From contig DAHVAN010000318.1 in NCBI GenBank assembly GCA_027314595.1, forward strand, positions 1 to 64,000: a stretch of 64,000 nt of DNA, written 5' to 3'. Under the pieces are notes generated by a model. It made no database searches. It had not been told where the DNA came from and saw nothing but the letters and a program-made list of their open reading frames with translations. Made by a program: the position numbers and the translations under genes. Position 1 is the first letter of the stretch. Every line of letters begins with the position of its first letter. The DNA comes from Actinomycetota bacterium. GTDB taxonomy: Bacteria; Actinomycetota; Actinomycetes; Streptosporangiales; Streptosporangiaceae. Of the stretch, positions 24,451 to 33,311 are shown one piece after another.

Positions 24451-24994
24451 GTCTTGGTCTCGACGCTGGTCAGCGACGAGGTCGGCTCGTCCATCACGCT
24501 CACGCGCGCGTCGCACGCGACCGCGCGCAGGATCTCGACCTTCTGCTTGTCGGCGGTCCGCAACGTGCCGACCTTGGCGTTCGCGTCCAGCTCGAAGCCC
24601 ACTGCGCTACGAGCTCGTCGTACTTGGCGCGCATCCGGCGCCGCTGGACCAGCCCGGAGCGACGCGGCTCGATGCCGAAGAAGATGTTCTCGATCACGCT
24701 CATGTGCGGCACCGGCGAGAGCTGCTGCGAGATCGTCGCGATCCCGTCGACGCGCGCCTCGCGCGGGCTCGTGTAGCGGACCGGCCGGTCGTCGACGAAC
24801 AGCTGCCCGTCGTCGGGGCGGATCACGCCTCCGACGATCTTCCCGAGCATCGACTTCCCGGTGCCGTTCGCCCCGACGAGCGCGTGCACGGTAGCTCCGG
24901 CAACCTCGACGCTGACGTTGTCGAGCGCCTTGGTGCCGGAGTACCGTTTGCCGATCGAGACGAGCCGGATCGGCGCTGCCGCCGCCGAGCTCAC
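24380..24994 (-). pseudogene. Sugar ABC importer ATPase (RbsA/MglA type), frameshifted and truncated
   Basis: Starts normally (RLVSIGKRYSGTKALDNVSVEVAGATVHALVGANGTGKS, with an unusual Thr in Walker A), then shifts frame near 24600. The other frame continues MGFELDANAKVGTLRTADKQKVEILRAVACDARVSVMDEPTSSLTS. An internal deletion joins TSVETK to TYVSHFLDEVLELAD, and the whole second ATPase half is absent. The GTG overlaps the stop of the binding-protein remnant (GTGA), so this was a normal SBP-ATPase operon. Base use (many CGCG runs) differs from the neighbours. Confidence 0.8.
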
Positions 24995-25854
24995 CCGGGG
25001 TTGCCCTCGAGCGTCCAGTCCGGCACGAAGCTCGGGTGCGAGCTGAGGAACGACTGGTCGATGATCGCCGGACGGGTGCCGGAGTTGATGACGCCGACCA
25101 CGGGCGGCACCGGCTGTCCCTTCAGCGCATCGTAGAGGTACTGGATGCCGAGCACCGACTCGGAGACCGGGTACAGGCCGAGGGTGGCGTAGACAGTGCC
25201 GCTCTTGACCTCGTTGACGATCTCCTGCGCGCCGCCGTAGCCGATGATCGCGATGTTCTTGCCGGGCGTGTAGCCGCCGACCAGCTTGAGCGCGGTCATT
25301 GTCCCGGCCGCCATCTGGTCGCCGAACGTCGCGAACACTTGCCCTTGTAGTACGCCGTCATAGCGTCAATGCGAACCGTGTCAGTCGGGTAGTTGGCGAG
25401 CCCCGGCAGGAAGGCGATGTTGCAGTGGCCGCTTCCGGCCATCTTCTTGCAGGCGGAGTTCATCGCGGTTTCCGGGTTCGCCGACTCCACGCCGATCGGC
25501 TGGCCGACGGTCGTGAGGCACTGGGGGCTGGCTTTCAGGGTGTTCTGCTGCTGCAGCGTGCCCCATGTGTAGTCGGCGCAAGCGCAGCTGCGGGTTGTTG
25601 TTGGCGTCGAAGGCGTCGAGCCGGACGCCCAGCTTGGCGGCCTCCTCCTGCGCGCCCTTCAGCGAAGCGATCCCGTACGGGCTCGGGTTGTAATAGAAGA
25701 TCGCCATCCGGATCGGCCCGCCCGCCGCCGCTGCGCTCGAGGTGGGGGTGCTCGATGTCGATGTGCTCGAGTTCGAAGAGTTCGAAGAGTTCGAAGAGTT
25801 CGATGATGAGCATCCAGCGATCAGTGCCCCGATTACGCTACCGCTACCCCGCAC
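24991..25854 (-). pseudogene. Sugar ABC substrate-binding lipoprotein (Peripla_BP_4), two frameshifts
   Basis: The N-terminus has a lipobox (GALIAGC) and a Ser/Asn linker made by a 9-bp tandem repeat, then GPIRMAIFYYNPSPYGIASLKGAQEEAAKLGVRLDAFDANNNPQ. The frame shifts near 25580 into ..SANPETAMNSACKKMAGSGHCNIAFLPGLANYPTDTVRIDAMTAYYKGK and again near 25340 into FATFGDQMAAGTMTALKLVGGYTPGKNIAIIGYGGAQEIVNEVKSG...LEGNPG. All parts match one ribose-type periplasmic binding protein, so the gene is decayed. Three independent lesions across this gene and the next exclude a single sequencing error. Confidence 0.8.
25769..25804. repeat. 9-bp tandem repeat (four units) in the binding-protein remnant
   Basis: Four units of GAGTTCGAA (last one GAGTTCGAT), encoding repeated Ser-Asn-Ser residues in the lipoprotein linker on the minus strand. 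Prone to slippage. Confidence 0.8.
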
Positions 25855-25967
25855 GCGGCCAAGCGCGTGCGCTTGAGCCTGAACATGGTCGGCAGCCTCG
25901 ACATGGGCGGCAAGGCCATCGCCCGAGAAAGAGTGCGTATTAGCGGGATTGCTGGGGTGGCTGGTAC

Positions 25968-28304
25968 TCAGGGCGTGATCGAACTGGACGGGGCGCGGAC
26001 GGCGAGCAGCGGGTCCTGAGCGCGGTCGGCGCGGCGGGCGAGGAAAAGCGACGCCGCGACGGTGACGGCGAGCGCGGAGCAGACGAGGGCCGCGATCGTG
26101 GCCGGGGACGGGCTTGCGGCGATGCCCCAGCCAATGCCGCTGGCCTGGCCCTGGGTGTTGATCAGGCGCGGCGCCACGGCGAGCCCGGCGGCGACGCCGG
26201 CCAGGGCCCCGATCGCGGTCACGATCGTGGTGCTGACCACGAGCGTCGCCATCACCTGCCGGGGGGTGAGGCCCATCGCCTTGAGGATGCCCGCCTCGTG
26301 GACGTGGTCGCGCAGGCCGAGGTCGGTCGCGGTGAGCAGGTTCGCCATGGCGATCAGCGTGAGGACGGCGACCGCGACGACGATCACCGCGCGCACGACC
26401 CCGAGGCTGGCGGCCGGGTTGGCGACCACCTGGACGTCGAGCCGGTCACCCGAAGCGCGCAGCAGGTTCGCCCGGGCCGCGGCCGCGGACACGCCAGGGC
26501 GCAGCACCAGGCTGTAGAACACCGGCGCCGGCGCGCGCGCCGCCGGCAGCGCGTCCAGCCCGAAATCGAGCACGTCGCCGCCGTTGCCGGGCTCTATGGT
26601 CCGCCCGACGATGTGCAAGATGACCGGCACGCCGTCAATGGTCGGGTCGATCCACGAGCCGACCCTGACATGCATCAGGTCCAGGAACCCCTGGCCCGCG
26701 ACCGCCTCGTCCTGCGCGCTGAACATTCGTCCCTGCACTGCCTGGAACGGGTACGGCGCCCGCGAGGTGCCCATCGCCCGGGCCACGAACGTCCCGTTGT
26801 CGCCGGGCAGCAGGGTGTCGAACTGGGCGCCGGGGTAATAGCGGCTGACCTGGCTGTCGCGCGCGATCAGGCCGGTCGCCTGCGTGGTGCTCAGCCCGCC
26901 GCGGTAGACGGTCAGCGCGCCGGCCAGCCCGATCCGGCCCGGGTCGGAGGCGAAGGAGCCGATCGTGGACCAGCAGGCGAGGGCGATCGTGATCATCGCC
27001 ATCGGGATGGCCACGCCTGCCGCGGTGAGCACCGCGGGCAGCCGCCTGGTGAGCGCGTCGCGCATGCCGAGGACGAGGGCGGCAGGCAGCCGCACGAGCA
27101 GGGACAGTCGGGCGACCCGCGAGAGATGGCCGCCCGGCGGGCTGGGCTGGACGGCGGCGACCGGTGACACCCGGCCCGCCCGCCATGCCGGGATGGCCGT
27201 GGCGATCACCACGGTGAGGATGGTCCCCGCGGCGATCCGCACCATCCAGGAGCCGGGCAGCGGCGCCAGCGCGACCGGGATTCCGGCCGCCGGGCGGACG
27301 AACTCAGGCGACGTGGCGATCCGGGCGCTAGCCAGCCCGAGGCCGGTCCCGGCCACGCCGAGCGCAGCCTGCTCGGCGATCAGCATCCACACCACCTGGC
27401 GCGGCGTGAAGCCGAGCGCCTTGAGCATCGCGAGGTCGCGGCGCTGTATCAGCACGCGTCCGGACGTGACGTTGGCGATCGCGCACGGCGCGGCCACGAG
27501 CGCGATGACGCCGAACAGCGCCAGCAGCAGCCCGAGTAGCCTGTCGTCGCTCGCCATGGAGTCCCTGACCTGCTGCCTGGTGGTGATCCGCTGCACCGGC
27601 GAACTCTCGCTCGCGCCGTTGTAGGAGTCGAAAACCTCCTGGGTGACCTGGCCGATGCCCGCCGCCGAAGGATCGGCCAGGCGCAGGCCGACGACCTCCG
27701 TGGTCTCGCTCGGGACGGGCTCGACCCGGGACAGCAGGCTGCGGTCCGCCCAGATCAGGCCCGGCGTCCACTGCGGGTAGAACCCCTGGTCGGCGGTGTC
27801 GGCGATGCCGGTCACCCGCATCGCGACCGTCGTGCCGTCGACGCCGTCCAGGACGATCCGGTCTCCCACCCCCACCCGGGTGGCGGCGGCGAACGACGCC
27901 TCGACGACCACGCCGTCCGGGCTGCCGGCCCGCAGCCAGCTCCCCGCCACGACGAACGGGGCGGACATCGCGGCCCGCGCGGGCCCGACGCCGCACAGTT
28001 CGACCCGTGACTTCTGCGCGCCCTGCGCCAGCGTCGCCGGCGCGGCATCGTAGGGGGCGGCCACCGCCTGCACGCCGGGCAGGCCGCGCAACTGCCTGAC
28101 CGGGGTTCCGTCGGCGAGGTAGACGAGCACGTCCGCGCCCCTGGTCCGGGCGAACAGCTCCTGCCACGGGTTGAGGGCGCCCTCGAGCAGCATGGTGGCG
28201 AGCACGAGCGCGGCGACCACGCCCGCCACGACGGCCACCATGAGGACGGACTGGCCGCGGTGGGCACGCAGGTCGGCGCGTGCCCACCGCAGCGTGCCCC
28301 GCAT
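25968..28304 (-). CDS. ABC transporter permease, FtsX/MacB type (two FtsX domains)
   Basis: A 778-residue membrane protein with an N-terminal helix (about 20-42), an extracellular domain, first FtsX domain (about 260-385) containing RRDLAMLKALGFTPRQV, a second extracellular domain and a second FtsX domain (about 640-770) containing LRDHVHEAGILKAMGLTPRQV. It starts 6 bases after its ATPase gene. With the PadR regulator gene in front it forms an inducible exporter, probably for hydrophobic or peptide compounds. It is the second exporter of this type in the window (compare 6901-9210). Confidence 0.88.
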   Translation of the reverse strand: MRGTLRWARADLRAHRGQSVLMVAVVAGVVAALVLATMLLEGALNPWQELFARTRGADVLVYLADGTPVRQLRGLPGVQAVAAPYDAAPATLAQGAQKSRVELCGVGPARAAMSAPFVVAGSWLRAGSPDGVVVEASFAAATRVGVGDRIVLDGVDGTTVAMRVTGIADTADQGFYPQWTPGLIWADRSLLSRVEPVPSETTEVVGLRLADPSAAGIGQVTQEVFDSYNGASESSPVQRITTRQQVRDSMASDDRLLGLLLALFGVIALVAAPCAIANVTSGRVLIQRRDLAMLKALGFTPRQVVWMLIAEQAALGVAGTGLGLASARIATSPEFVRPAAGIPVALAPLPGSWMVRIAAGTILTVVIATAIPAWRAGRVSPVAAVQPSPPGGHLSRVARLSLLVRLPAALVLGMRDALTRRLPAVLTAAGVAIPMAMITIALACWSTIGSFASDPGRIGLAGALTVYRGGLSTTQATGLIARDSQVSRYYPGAQFDTLLPGDNGTFVARAMGTSRAPYPFQAVQGRMFSAQDEAVAGQGFLDLMHVRVGSWIDPTIDGVPVILHIVGRTIEPGNGGDVLDFGLDALPAARAPAPVFYSLVLRPGVSAAAARANLLRASGDRLDVQVVANPAASLGVVRAVIVVAVAVLTLIAMANLLTATDLGLRDHVHEAGILKAMGLTPRQVMATLVVSTTIVTAIGALAGVAAGLAVAPRLINTQGQASGIGWGIAASPSPATIAALVCSALAVTVAASLFLARRADRAQDPLLAVRAPSSSITP

Positions 28305-28310
28305 CGCCGG

Positions 28311-29048
28311 TCAGCCCCTCAGTTCAAGGACATCCTGGACGGGCGTCACCTTCCGTGGCGCCGACACCACCTTGGCGTTGTCGGCGATCATCCCGTCGTA
28401 CAGGCTGACCACCCGGTCCGCCAGGCCCGCGACCCTGGCGTCGTGGGTCACCATGAGGATGGCCTGGCCGGAGGCGTGCGCGCGGTGCAGCAGCCGGAGC
28501 ACGTCGCGGGCGTTGGCGCTGTCCAGGCTGCCGGTCGGCTCGTCGGCGAGCAGCAGGCTCGGCTCGTTCGCCAGGGCGCGCGCCAGCGCGACACGCTGCT
28601 GCTCGCCGCCGGACAGGCGTGACGGCGCCGCGCCGGCCTTGGCCGCGATGCCGAGCTCGGCGAGGAGTTCCTCGCGGCGCCTGCGCGCCTGCCGGGGGGT
28701 CGCGCCGGCCAGCAGGGCGGGCAACTCGACGTTGTCGGCGACGGTCATGGTGGACAGCAGGTTGAAGAACTGGAACACGAAGCCCACGTGCTTGCGGCGC
28801 AGGACCGCCCACGCGGAGGCGGACAGCCCGTCGACACGCTGGCCCCGGAGCCAGATCTCCCCGGTCGTGGCCCGCTCGAGGCCGCCGAGAACGTGCAGCA
28901 GCGTGGACTTCCCCGAGCCGGACGGTCCCATGATGGCCACGAACTCCCCGGCGTCCACGTCGATGTCGACCCCCCGGACCGCCTCGACGGGCACGCCGCC
29001 GGACCGGTACACCTTGACCAGCCTCCGGGTCCGCAGGAGCGGGCTCAC
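28311..29048 (-). CDS. ABC transporter ATP-binding protein (LolD/MacB type)
   Basis: A 245-residue ATPase: Walker A GPSGSGKS, Q-loop FQFFNLLSTMTV, signature LSGGEQQRVALARAL, Walker B LLLADEPTGSLD, H-loop MVTHDARVA. It powers the FtsX-type permease encoded 6 bases downstream. The GTG start overlaps the stop of the PadR gene (GTGA), so all three genes are one transcript. The ATPase resembles the exporter ATPase at 9207 but belongs to a separate operon. Confidence 0.92.
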   Translation of the reverse strand: MSPLLRTRRLVKVYRSGGVPVEAVRGVDIDVDAGEFVAIMGPSGSGKSTLLHVLGGLERATTGEIWLRGQRVDGLSASAWAVLRRKHVGFVFQFFNLLSTMTVADNVELPALLAGATPRQARRRREELLAELGIAAKAGAAPSRLSGGEQQRVALARALANEPSLLLADEPTGSLDSANARDVLRLLHRAHASGQAILMVTHDARVAGLADRVVSLYDGMIADNAKVVSAPRKVTPVQDVLELRG

Positions 29049-29551
29049 ACGAACTCCTCCTGGCAGCGTTCCAGCCAGTCCAGGTCCGCCTGCAGGTGCA
29101 AGATGGCGCCCTCGACAAGGAGCCGGGCCGCGGGGGTCGCGTTGTCCATGCCCCCTTGCATTTCCATCAAGTTTCGCATTATGCCGAAATAATGCCGGCG
29201 TTGAGAGTTGATGAGCTCCATCCGGTCCGCCAGGCCGGCCATGGGCGCCAGGACGAGCTTCATGAAGAACTCGTCACGCACCCGCGGGCCCTCGGTCGGC
29301 TCCCCTACCCACGCGGCGAGCTCCTCGCGCCCGGCGGGGGTCAGCTCGTACACGCGCTTTTTAGGGCGGCTGTCCTGCTCGACGTCCTGGCTGCGCACGA
29401 GCCCGTCTTGCCCGAGCCGCTTGAGCGTGACGTATATCTGGCCGATGTTGGGGGACGAGTACGCCTGCCCGAAGGTCTGCGCAAGGGCGAGCTTCAGCTC
29501 GTAACCATGCGCCGGTTCCTTCGCGAGCAGCGCCAGCAGGGGCAGCCGCAC
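29045..29551 (-). CDS. PadR family transcriptional regulator
   Basis: A 168-residue regulator with the PadR winged helix (LPLLALLAKEPAHGYELKLAL...NIGQIYVTLKRLGQDGLV) and wing KKRVYELTPAGREELAAW, followed by the helical PadR C-terminal dimer domain. The GTG at 29551 is chosen because AGGAGGAGG lies six bases before it; in-frame codons further upstream lack a ribosome site. It most likely represses its own operon (ATPase and permease) until an effector binds. The palindromic DNA at about 29617-29650 is the candidate operator and may also affect the divergent sugar operon. Confidence 0.88.
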   Translation of the reverse strand: MRLPLLALLAKEPAHGYELKLALAQTFGQAYSSPNIGQIYVTLKRLGQDGLVRSQDVEQDSRPKKRVYELTPAGREELAAWVGEPTEGPRVRDEFFMKLVLAPMAGLADRMELINSQRRHYFGIMRNLMEMQGGMDNATPAARLLVEGAILHLQADLDWLERCQEEFV

Positions 29552-29616
29552 CTTCGCCTCCTCCTGTGGAGCCGCTTTGCACAGATTATCGCCGCGTTCC
29601 GGCTTCGATAAGCCCG

Positions 29617-29645
29617 TTGACATATACATAACACATGTGCATAAC
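29617..29645 (+). promoter_or_regulatory. Promoter of the sugar importer operon with overlapping palindrome
   Basis: TTGACA (29617-29622), 17-base spacer, CATAAC (29640-29645): a good sigma-70-type promoter reading toward 29680. The spacer contains the perfect palindrome CACATGTG (29632-29639) with ATAAC flanks, a likely operator for the divergent PadR protein or another regulator. Confidence 0.6.
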
Positions 29646-29679
29646 ATGAATCTATCCCAATGGAGGGCTGGAGGTCAGC

Positions 29680-30981
29680 ATGGGGCGCGCGATCGCGAGA
29701 GCACGCGCCGCCGGGGCCGTGGTGACGGTCATGGCGGGCCTCTTGCTCGCGGCAGGATGCGGTCCGGGCGGCCCTCCATCGGGTGGCCAGGCTCCCTCTG
29801 TCGACGGGATCGGCCCCATCACGTTCGCCACGGGCAAGGACGACGCCGGGTTCTTTTCCGCGCTGATCGGGCCGTGGAACAAGCGGCACCCGGGGCAGCG
29901 GGTCACGCTTGTGCTGCTTCCCGAGACGGCCAACGGCCAGCTCGCCCAGCTCACCGCCAACCTGCAGGCCGGCAGCCCGGTGTACGACGTGATCGACATG
30001 GACGTGGTGTGGACCGCGGAATTCGCCTCGGCCGGGTGGATCATCCCGCTGGAGGCGGGCATGTTCCCGCTTGGCGACTTCCTGCGGCCCGCGGTCGACA
30101 CCGCCATGTACGACGGCCACCTGTGGGCCGTGCCCTATTACAGCAACGCGGACCTGCTCTACTACCGCAAGGACATCCTGGCCAGGGCACGCAAGCAGCC
30201 GCCGAGGACGTGGGCGCAGCTGGAGTACCTGGCGAAGACCGTCGCGCCGCGGTACGGGCTGCAGGGCTACGCCGGCCAGTTCGCCCCGTACGAGGGGCTC
30301 ACCGTCAACTTCGCCGAGGCGGTGCAGTCGGCCGGCGGCTCGATCCTCTCCCCCGGCGGCACCGCGGTCACCGTGGACTCGCCGCAGGCCCAGGCTGGCC
30401 TGAACTTCCTGGTCGGCGGCCTGCGCGAGGGCTGGATCCCGAAGTCTTCGCTCAGCTACGAGGAGGAGTCGTCCTGGGCCGACTTCGAGTCAGGCAAGCT
30501 GCTGTTCCTCAACAACTGGCCGTTCGTCTACAGCCAGGCGAGCCAGCCCGGGCCGGCCAACAAGGTCTACGGCAAGGTCGGCGTCGCCCCGCTGCCGGGC
30601 CTGGACGGCCCCGGGTCGAGCTCGCTTGGCGGCGCGAACCTGGCGGTCAGCGCCTACTCCCGGCATCAGCGCACGGCCCTGGCGTTCATCAGGTACCTGA
30701 CCAGCCTGCCCGAAGAGAGGCAGCTTCTCATCGACAGCGGTTTCCCGCCTGTCTGGGCCGGCCTCTACTCCGATCCCGCCATGGTCAGGCGGTTCCCGTA
30801 TCTGCCCGTGCTCAAGAAGGCCATCCTCTCGGCCCGGCCGCGGCCGTCGATCACCGATTACGACCAGGCCAGCCTGGCCATCTCCAGCGCCGTGTACCAG
30901 GCGCTCACCTTCCGGAAGACGCCGCACCAGGCCCTCGCCGAGATGGCCGCGGAGCTGACGCAGATCATCCGGGACGGGTAA
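29680..30981 (+). CDS. Sugar ABC transporter substrate-binding lipoprotein, first copy
   Basis: A 433-residue extracellular solute-binding protein (family 1). The signal peptide ends in the lipobox LLAAGC, so the mature protein is lipid-anchored. Typical segments are GKDDAGFFSALIGPWNKRHPGQRVTLVLLPETANGQLAQL, YDVIDMDVVWTAEFASAGWIIPL and YDGHLWAVPYYSNADLLYYRKDIL, as in LpqY/MalE proteins for trehalose, maltose or oligosaccharides. GGAGG lies five bases before the ATG. It is followed by a second, different binding protein and two permeases, so the operon may accept two ligand types. The sugar is not known. Confidence 0.9.
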   Translation: MGRAIARARAAGAVVTVMAGLLLAAGCGPGGPPSGGQAPSVDGIGPITFATGKDDAGFFSALIGPWNKRHPGQRVTLVLLPETANGQLAQLTANLQAGSPVYDVIDMDVVWTAEFASAGWIIPLEAGMFPLGDFLRPAVDTAMYDGHLWAVPYYSNADLLYYRKDILARARKQPPRTWAQLEYLAKTVAPRYGLQGYAGQFAPYEGLTVNFAEAVQSAGGSILSPGGTAVTVDSPQAQAGLNFLVGGLREGWIPKSSLSYEEESSWADFESGKLLFLNNWPFVYSQASQPGPANKVYGKVGVAPLPGLDGPGSSSLGGANLAVSAYSRHQRTALAFIRYLTSLPEERQLLIDSGFPPVWAGLYSDPAMVRRFPYLPVLKKAILSARPRPSITDYDQASLAISSAVYQALTFRKTPHQALAEMAAELTQIIRDG

Positions 30982-31052
30982 GGCGGACCGGGGACAGCCG
31001 GCCCGGTCCGTTCCGGAAAATTCAATTACTCACCGTAACGAGGTGGTTTCGC

Positions 31053-32339
31053 ATGGACACGAAGAGATCATCGCGCTGGCGTGCGGGAGCGATAGCCGTC
31101 GCCGCCGCCGCGCTCGCCACGGGTGCCGCTGCGTGCGGCTCGAGCCCGTCCAGTTCCCCTGTTCCGGCCAGTGCCACCCAGACCATCGTGTTCGCCGAGT
31201 CCGGGCTCGGCACCGAGGGCCAGCAGACGCAGGCCGCGATCAACGGTTTCGAGAAGGCCAACCCGAACATCAAGGTCTCCATCCAGGTCCTGTCGCCCGA
31301 CTCGACGACGTACCTGTCGCAACTCGAGCACGACTTCATCGCGGGCTCGTCCACGCCGGACGTGTTCGAGTCCGACGTGACGTACCCGGCGAAGTTCGCC
31401 CAGGCCGGCTGGGTGCTGCCGTTGACCCAGTTCCACCCGGACATGAGCCAGTTCTTCTCGCACGAGGTCGCCGCGGGCACCTACAAGGGCACGTACTACG
31501 CGGTCCCGTGGTTCGACAACCCTGAGGGCCTGTTCTACCGGACCGACCTGGTCAAGACCCCGCCGGCGAGCCCGGCGCAGGTGGTCAGCGACGCCGAGGC
31601 CGCCATGCAGGCGGACAAGTCGCTGAAGGAGGGCCTCGCCTTCGAGGCCGACAAGTACGAGGGCGCGATCACCGCGTTCCTCACCGTGGACTCGGCGTTC
31701 GGCGGGACGCTGGACCCGGGCAACGTGAACACCCCGGGCAACGTGGCCGCGCTGAACTGGCTGCACGCCGCCATCTACACCAGCCACATCGCCCCCCAGG
31801 CGGTGACCGGCTGGCAGGAGGGCCAGGTCGAGCAGCAGTTCGCGTCCGGATACACGGCGTTCGCGATCGACTACCCGTTCGTGGAGGCCCAGCCGATGGC
31901 CGCCGCGGTCAAGGGGCACGTCGGGTACATCCCGTTCCCGGCCGGCCCCGGCGGCACGCCGGGCTCGGCGCTCGGCGGCGAGATGCTGGCGATCAACGCC
32001 AGGACCGCGCACACGGCGGCGGCGTGGAAGCTCATCCAGTACCTGACCAGCCCGTCGGTGGAGACCGCGCGGGCGATCGCGGTCGGCGACCCGCCCTCCC
32101 TGCCGAGCGCGTACACGCCGGCGCTCTACGCCAAGGCGCCCTACTTCAGGAACGTGTACACGCTGAACACCTACTCCGCGCCCCGTCCGGTGAACCCGAA
32201 CTACCTGACGGTCTCCGCCGACCTGCAGACGCTGTTCTCGGCGGTGTACGCGAACTCGAGCCCGTCCGCGGCGGCCGCCGCGCTCGCGGCGGGCGCGCAG
32301 GCGATCAAGTCCGCCGCGGCAGCCACACCGGGCAGCTAG
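31053..32339 (+). CDS. Sugar ABC transporter substrate-binding lipoprotein, second copy
   Basis: A 428-residue family-1 solute-binding protein with signal peptide and lipobox (TGAAAC), then QTIVFAESGLGTEGQQTQAAINGFEKANPNIKVSIQVLSPDSTTYLSQLEHDFIAGSSTPDVFESDV and KGTYYAVPWFDNPEGLFYRTDLV. It shares the fold but only modest similarity with the protein encoded just before it. GAGGTGG precedes ATG 31053. A large frame open from 29577 covers this gene, but the part before 31053 is a shadow of the first binding-protein gene. The permease genes follow after 5 bases, so this copy is likely the main partner. Confidence 0.9.
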   Translation: MDTKRSSRWRAGAIAVAAAALATGAAACGSSPSSSPVPASATQTIVFAESGLGTEGQQTQAAINGFEKANPNIKVSIQVLSPDSTTYLSQLEHDFIAGSSTPDVFESDVTYPAKFAQAGWVLPLTQFHPDMSQFFSHEVAAGTYKGTYYAVPWFDNPEGLFYRTDLVKTPPASPAQVVSDAEAAMQADKSLKEGLAFEADKYEGAITAFLTVDSAFGGTLDPGNVNTPGNVAALNWLHAAIYTSHIAPQAVTGWQEGQVEQQFASGYTAFAIDYPFVEAQPMAAAVKGHVGYIPFPAGPGGTPGSALGGEMLAINARTAHTAAAWKLIQYLTSPSVETARAIAVGDPPSLPSAYTPALYAKAPYFRNVYTLNTYSAPRPVNPNYLTVSADLQTLFSAVYANSSPSAAAAALAAGAQAIKSAAAATPGS

Positions 32340-32344
32340 CCCCG

Positions 32345-33298
32345 ATGGCGGCCAAAGTCGGCGCCGGAGCGGGGCGGCACGCGCGCGCGGGCCGCCCCGC
32401 CCCGGTGGGGCACGCGCGGGAGCGGGGCGACCGGCGGCTGGGGTACCTGCTGGTGGCACCGGTGATGGTGCTCCTGCTCGCGATCACCGCGTACCCGCTG
32501 GCCTACAACATCTGGAACTCGTTCCGCTTCGACAACCTGTCTTACGGGAACCTGCCGCACAACTTCGTCGGCCTGGCGAACTTCACCCGGATGTTCAAGT
32601 CGCCGGAGTGGATGGCGGCGCTGGAGCGCACGCTGGTCTTCACCGCGGTGACGGTCGCGTTCGACATCGTGGTGGGGCTCGCCCTGGCGCTGATGATGCA
32701 CCGCCAGTTCCGCGGCCGGGCCTTCCTGCGCGCCGCGATACTGGTGCCGTGGGCGATGCCCACGGTGGTCTCGGCGATGCTGTGGAAGACGATGTTCGAC
32801 CCCAGCGCGGGCTTCGTGGACTACATCCTGGCGGCGTTCCACCCGGCCTGGTCAGGCGTCGCCTGGCTGGGCGCCAGCGTCTGGCGGTCGTGGGTGGCGA
32901 TCTTCATCGCCGACTCGTGGAAGAACATCCCGTTCGTCGCCATCATCTTGCTGGCCGGCCTGCAGGTCATCCCGGGCGACGTCTACGAGGCGGCGAAGAT
33001 AGACGGGGCGAGCTGGTGGCAGTCGTTCCGGTCGGTGACGCTGCCGATGCTGAAGCCCGCGCTGTCGGTGGCGCTCATCTTCCGCACGCTGCAGGCGCTG
33101 CTCGTGTTCGACGTCATCTACATCATGACCGGCGGGGGCCCGGGCAACTCCACGGAGACCCTGTCGTTCCTGACCTACCAGACGTTCATCATCAACACCG
33201 ACTTCGGCGAGGGCGGGGCGATGTCCCTCCTGCTTGTCGTCCTCGCGCTGGCGGTGTCTTTCGGCTACGTCAGGGCATTGCGCCCGCAGAACTCCTGA
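32345..33298 (+). CDS. Sugar ABC transporter permease (MalF type)
   Basis: A 317-residue inner-membrane protein with six helices and the binding-protein-dependent transport signature (EAA loop) YEAAKIDGASWWQSFRSVTLPMLKP, which docks the ATPase. The N-terminus is arginine-rich. It forms a heterodimeric channel with the next gene product. ATG 32345 follows the binding-protein stop by 5 bases. No ATPase gene is in this operon; such importers in actinobacteria usually share one MsiK/UgpC ATPase encoded elsewhere. Confidence 0.92.
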   Translation: MAAKVGAGAGRHARAGRPAPVGHARERGDRRLGYLLVAPVMVLLLAITAYPLAYNIWNSFRFDNLSYGNLPHNFVGLANFTRMFKSPEWMAALERTLVFTAVTVAFDIVVGLALALMMHRQFRGRAFLRAAILVPWAMPTVVSAMLWKTMFDPSAGFVDYILAAFHPAWSGVAWLGASVWRSWVAIFIADSWKNIPFVAIILLAGLQVIPGDVYEAAKIDGASWWQSFRSVTLPMLKPALSVALIFRTLQALLVFDVIYIMTGGGPGNSTETLSFLTYQTFIINTDFGEGGAMSLLLVVLALAVSFGYVRALRPQNS

Positions 33299-33311
33299 GG
33301 AGGCCGAGCGC

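Noticed and set aside
29577..31052. Plus-strand frame continuous with the second binding protein
   Set aside because: This part overlaps the first binding-protein gene in another frame; the lipoprotein signal at 31053 marks the real start.
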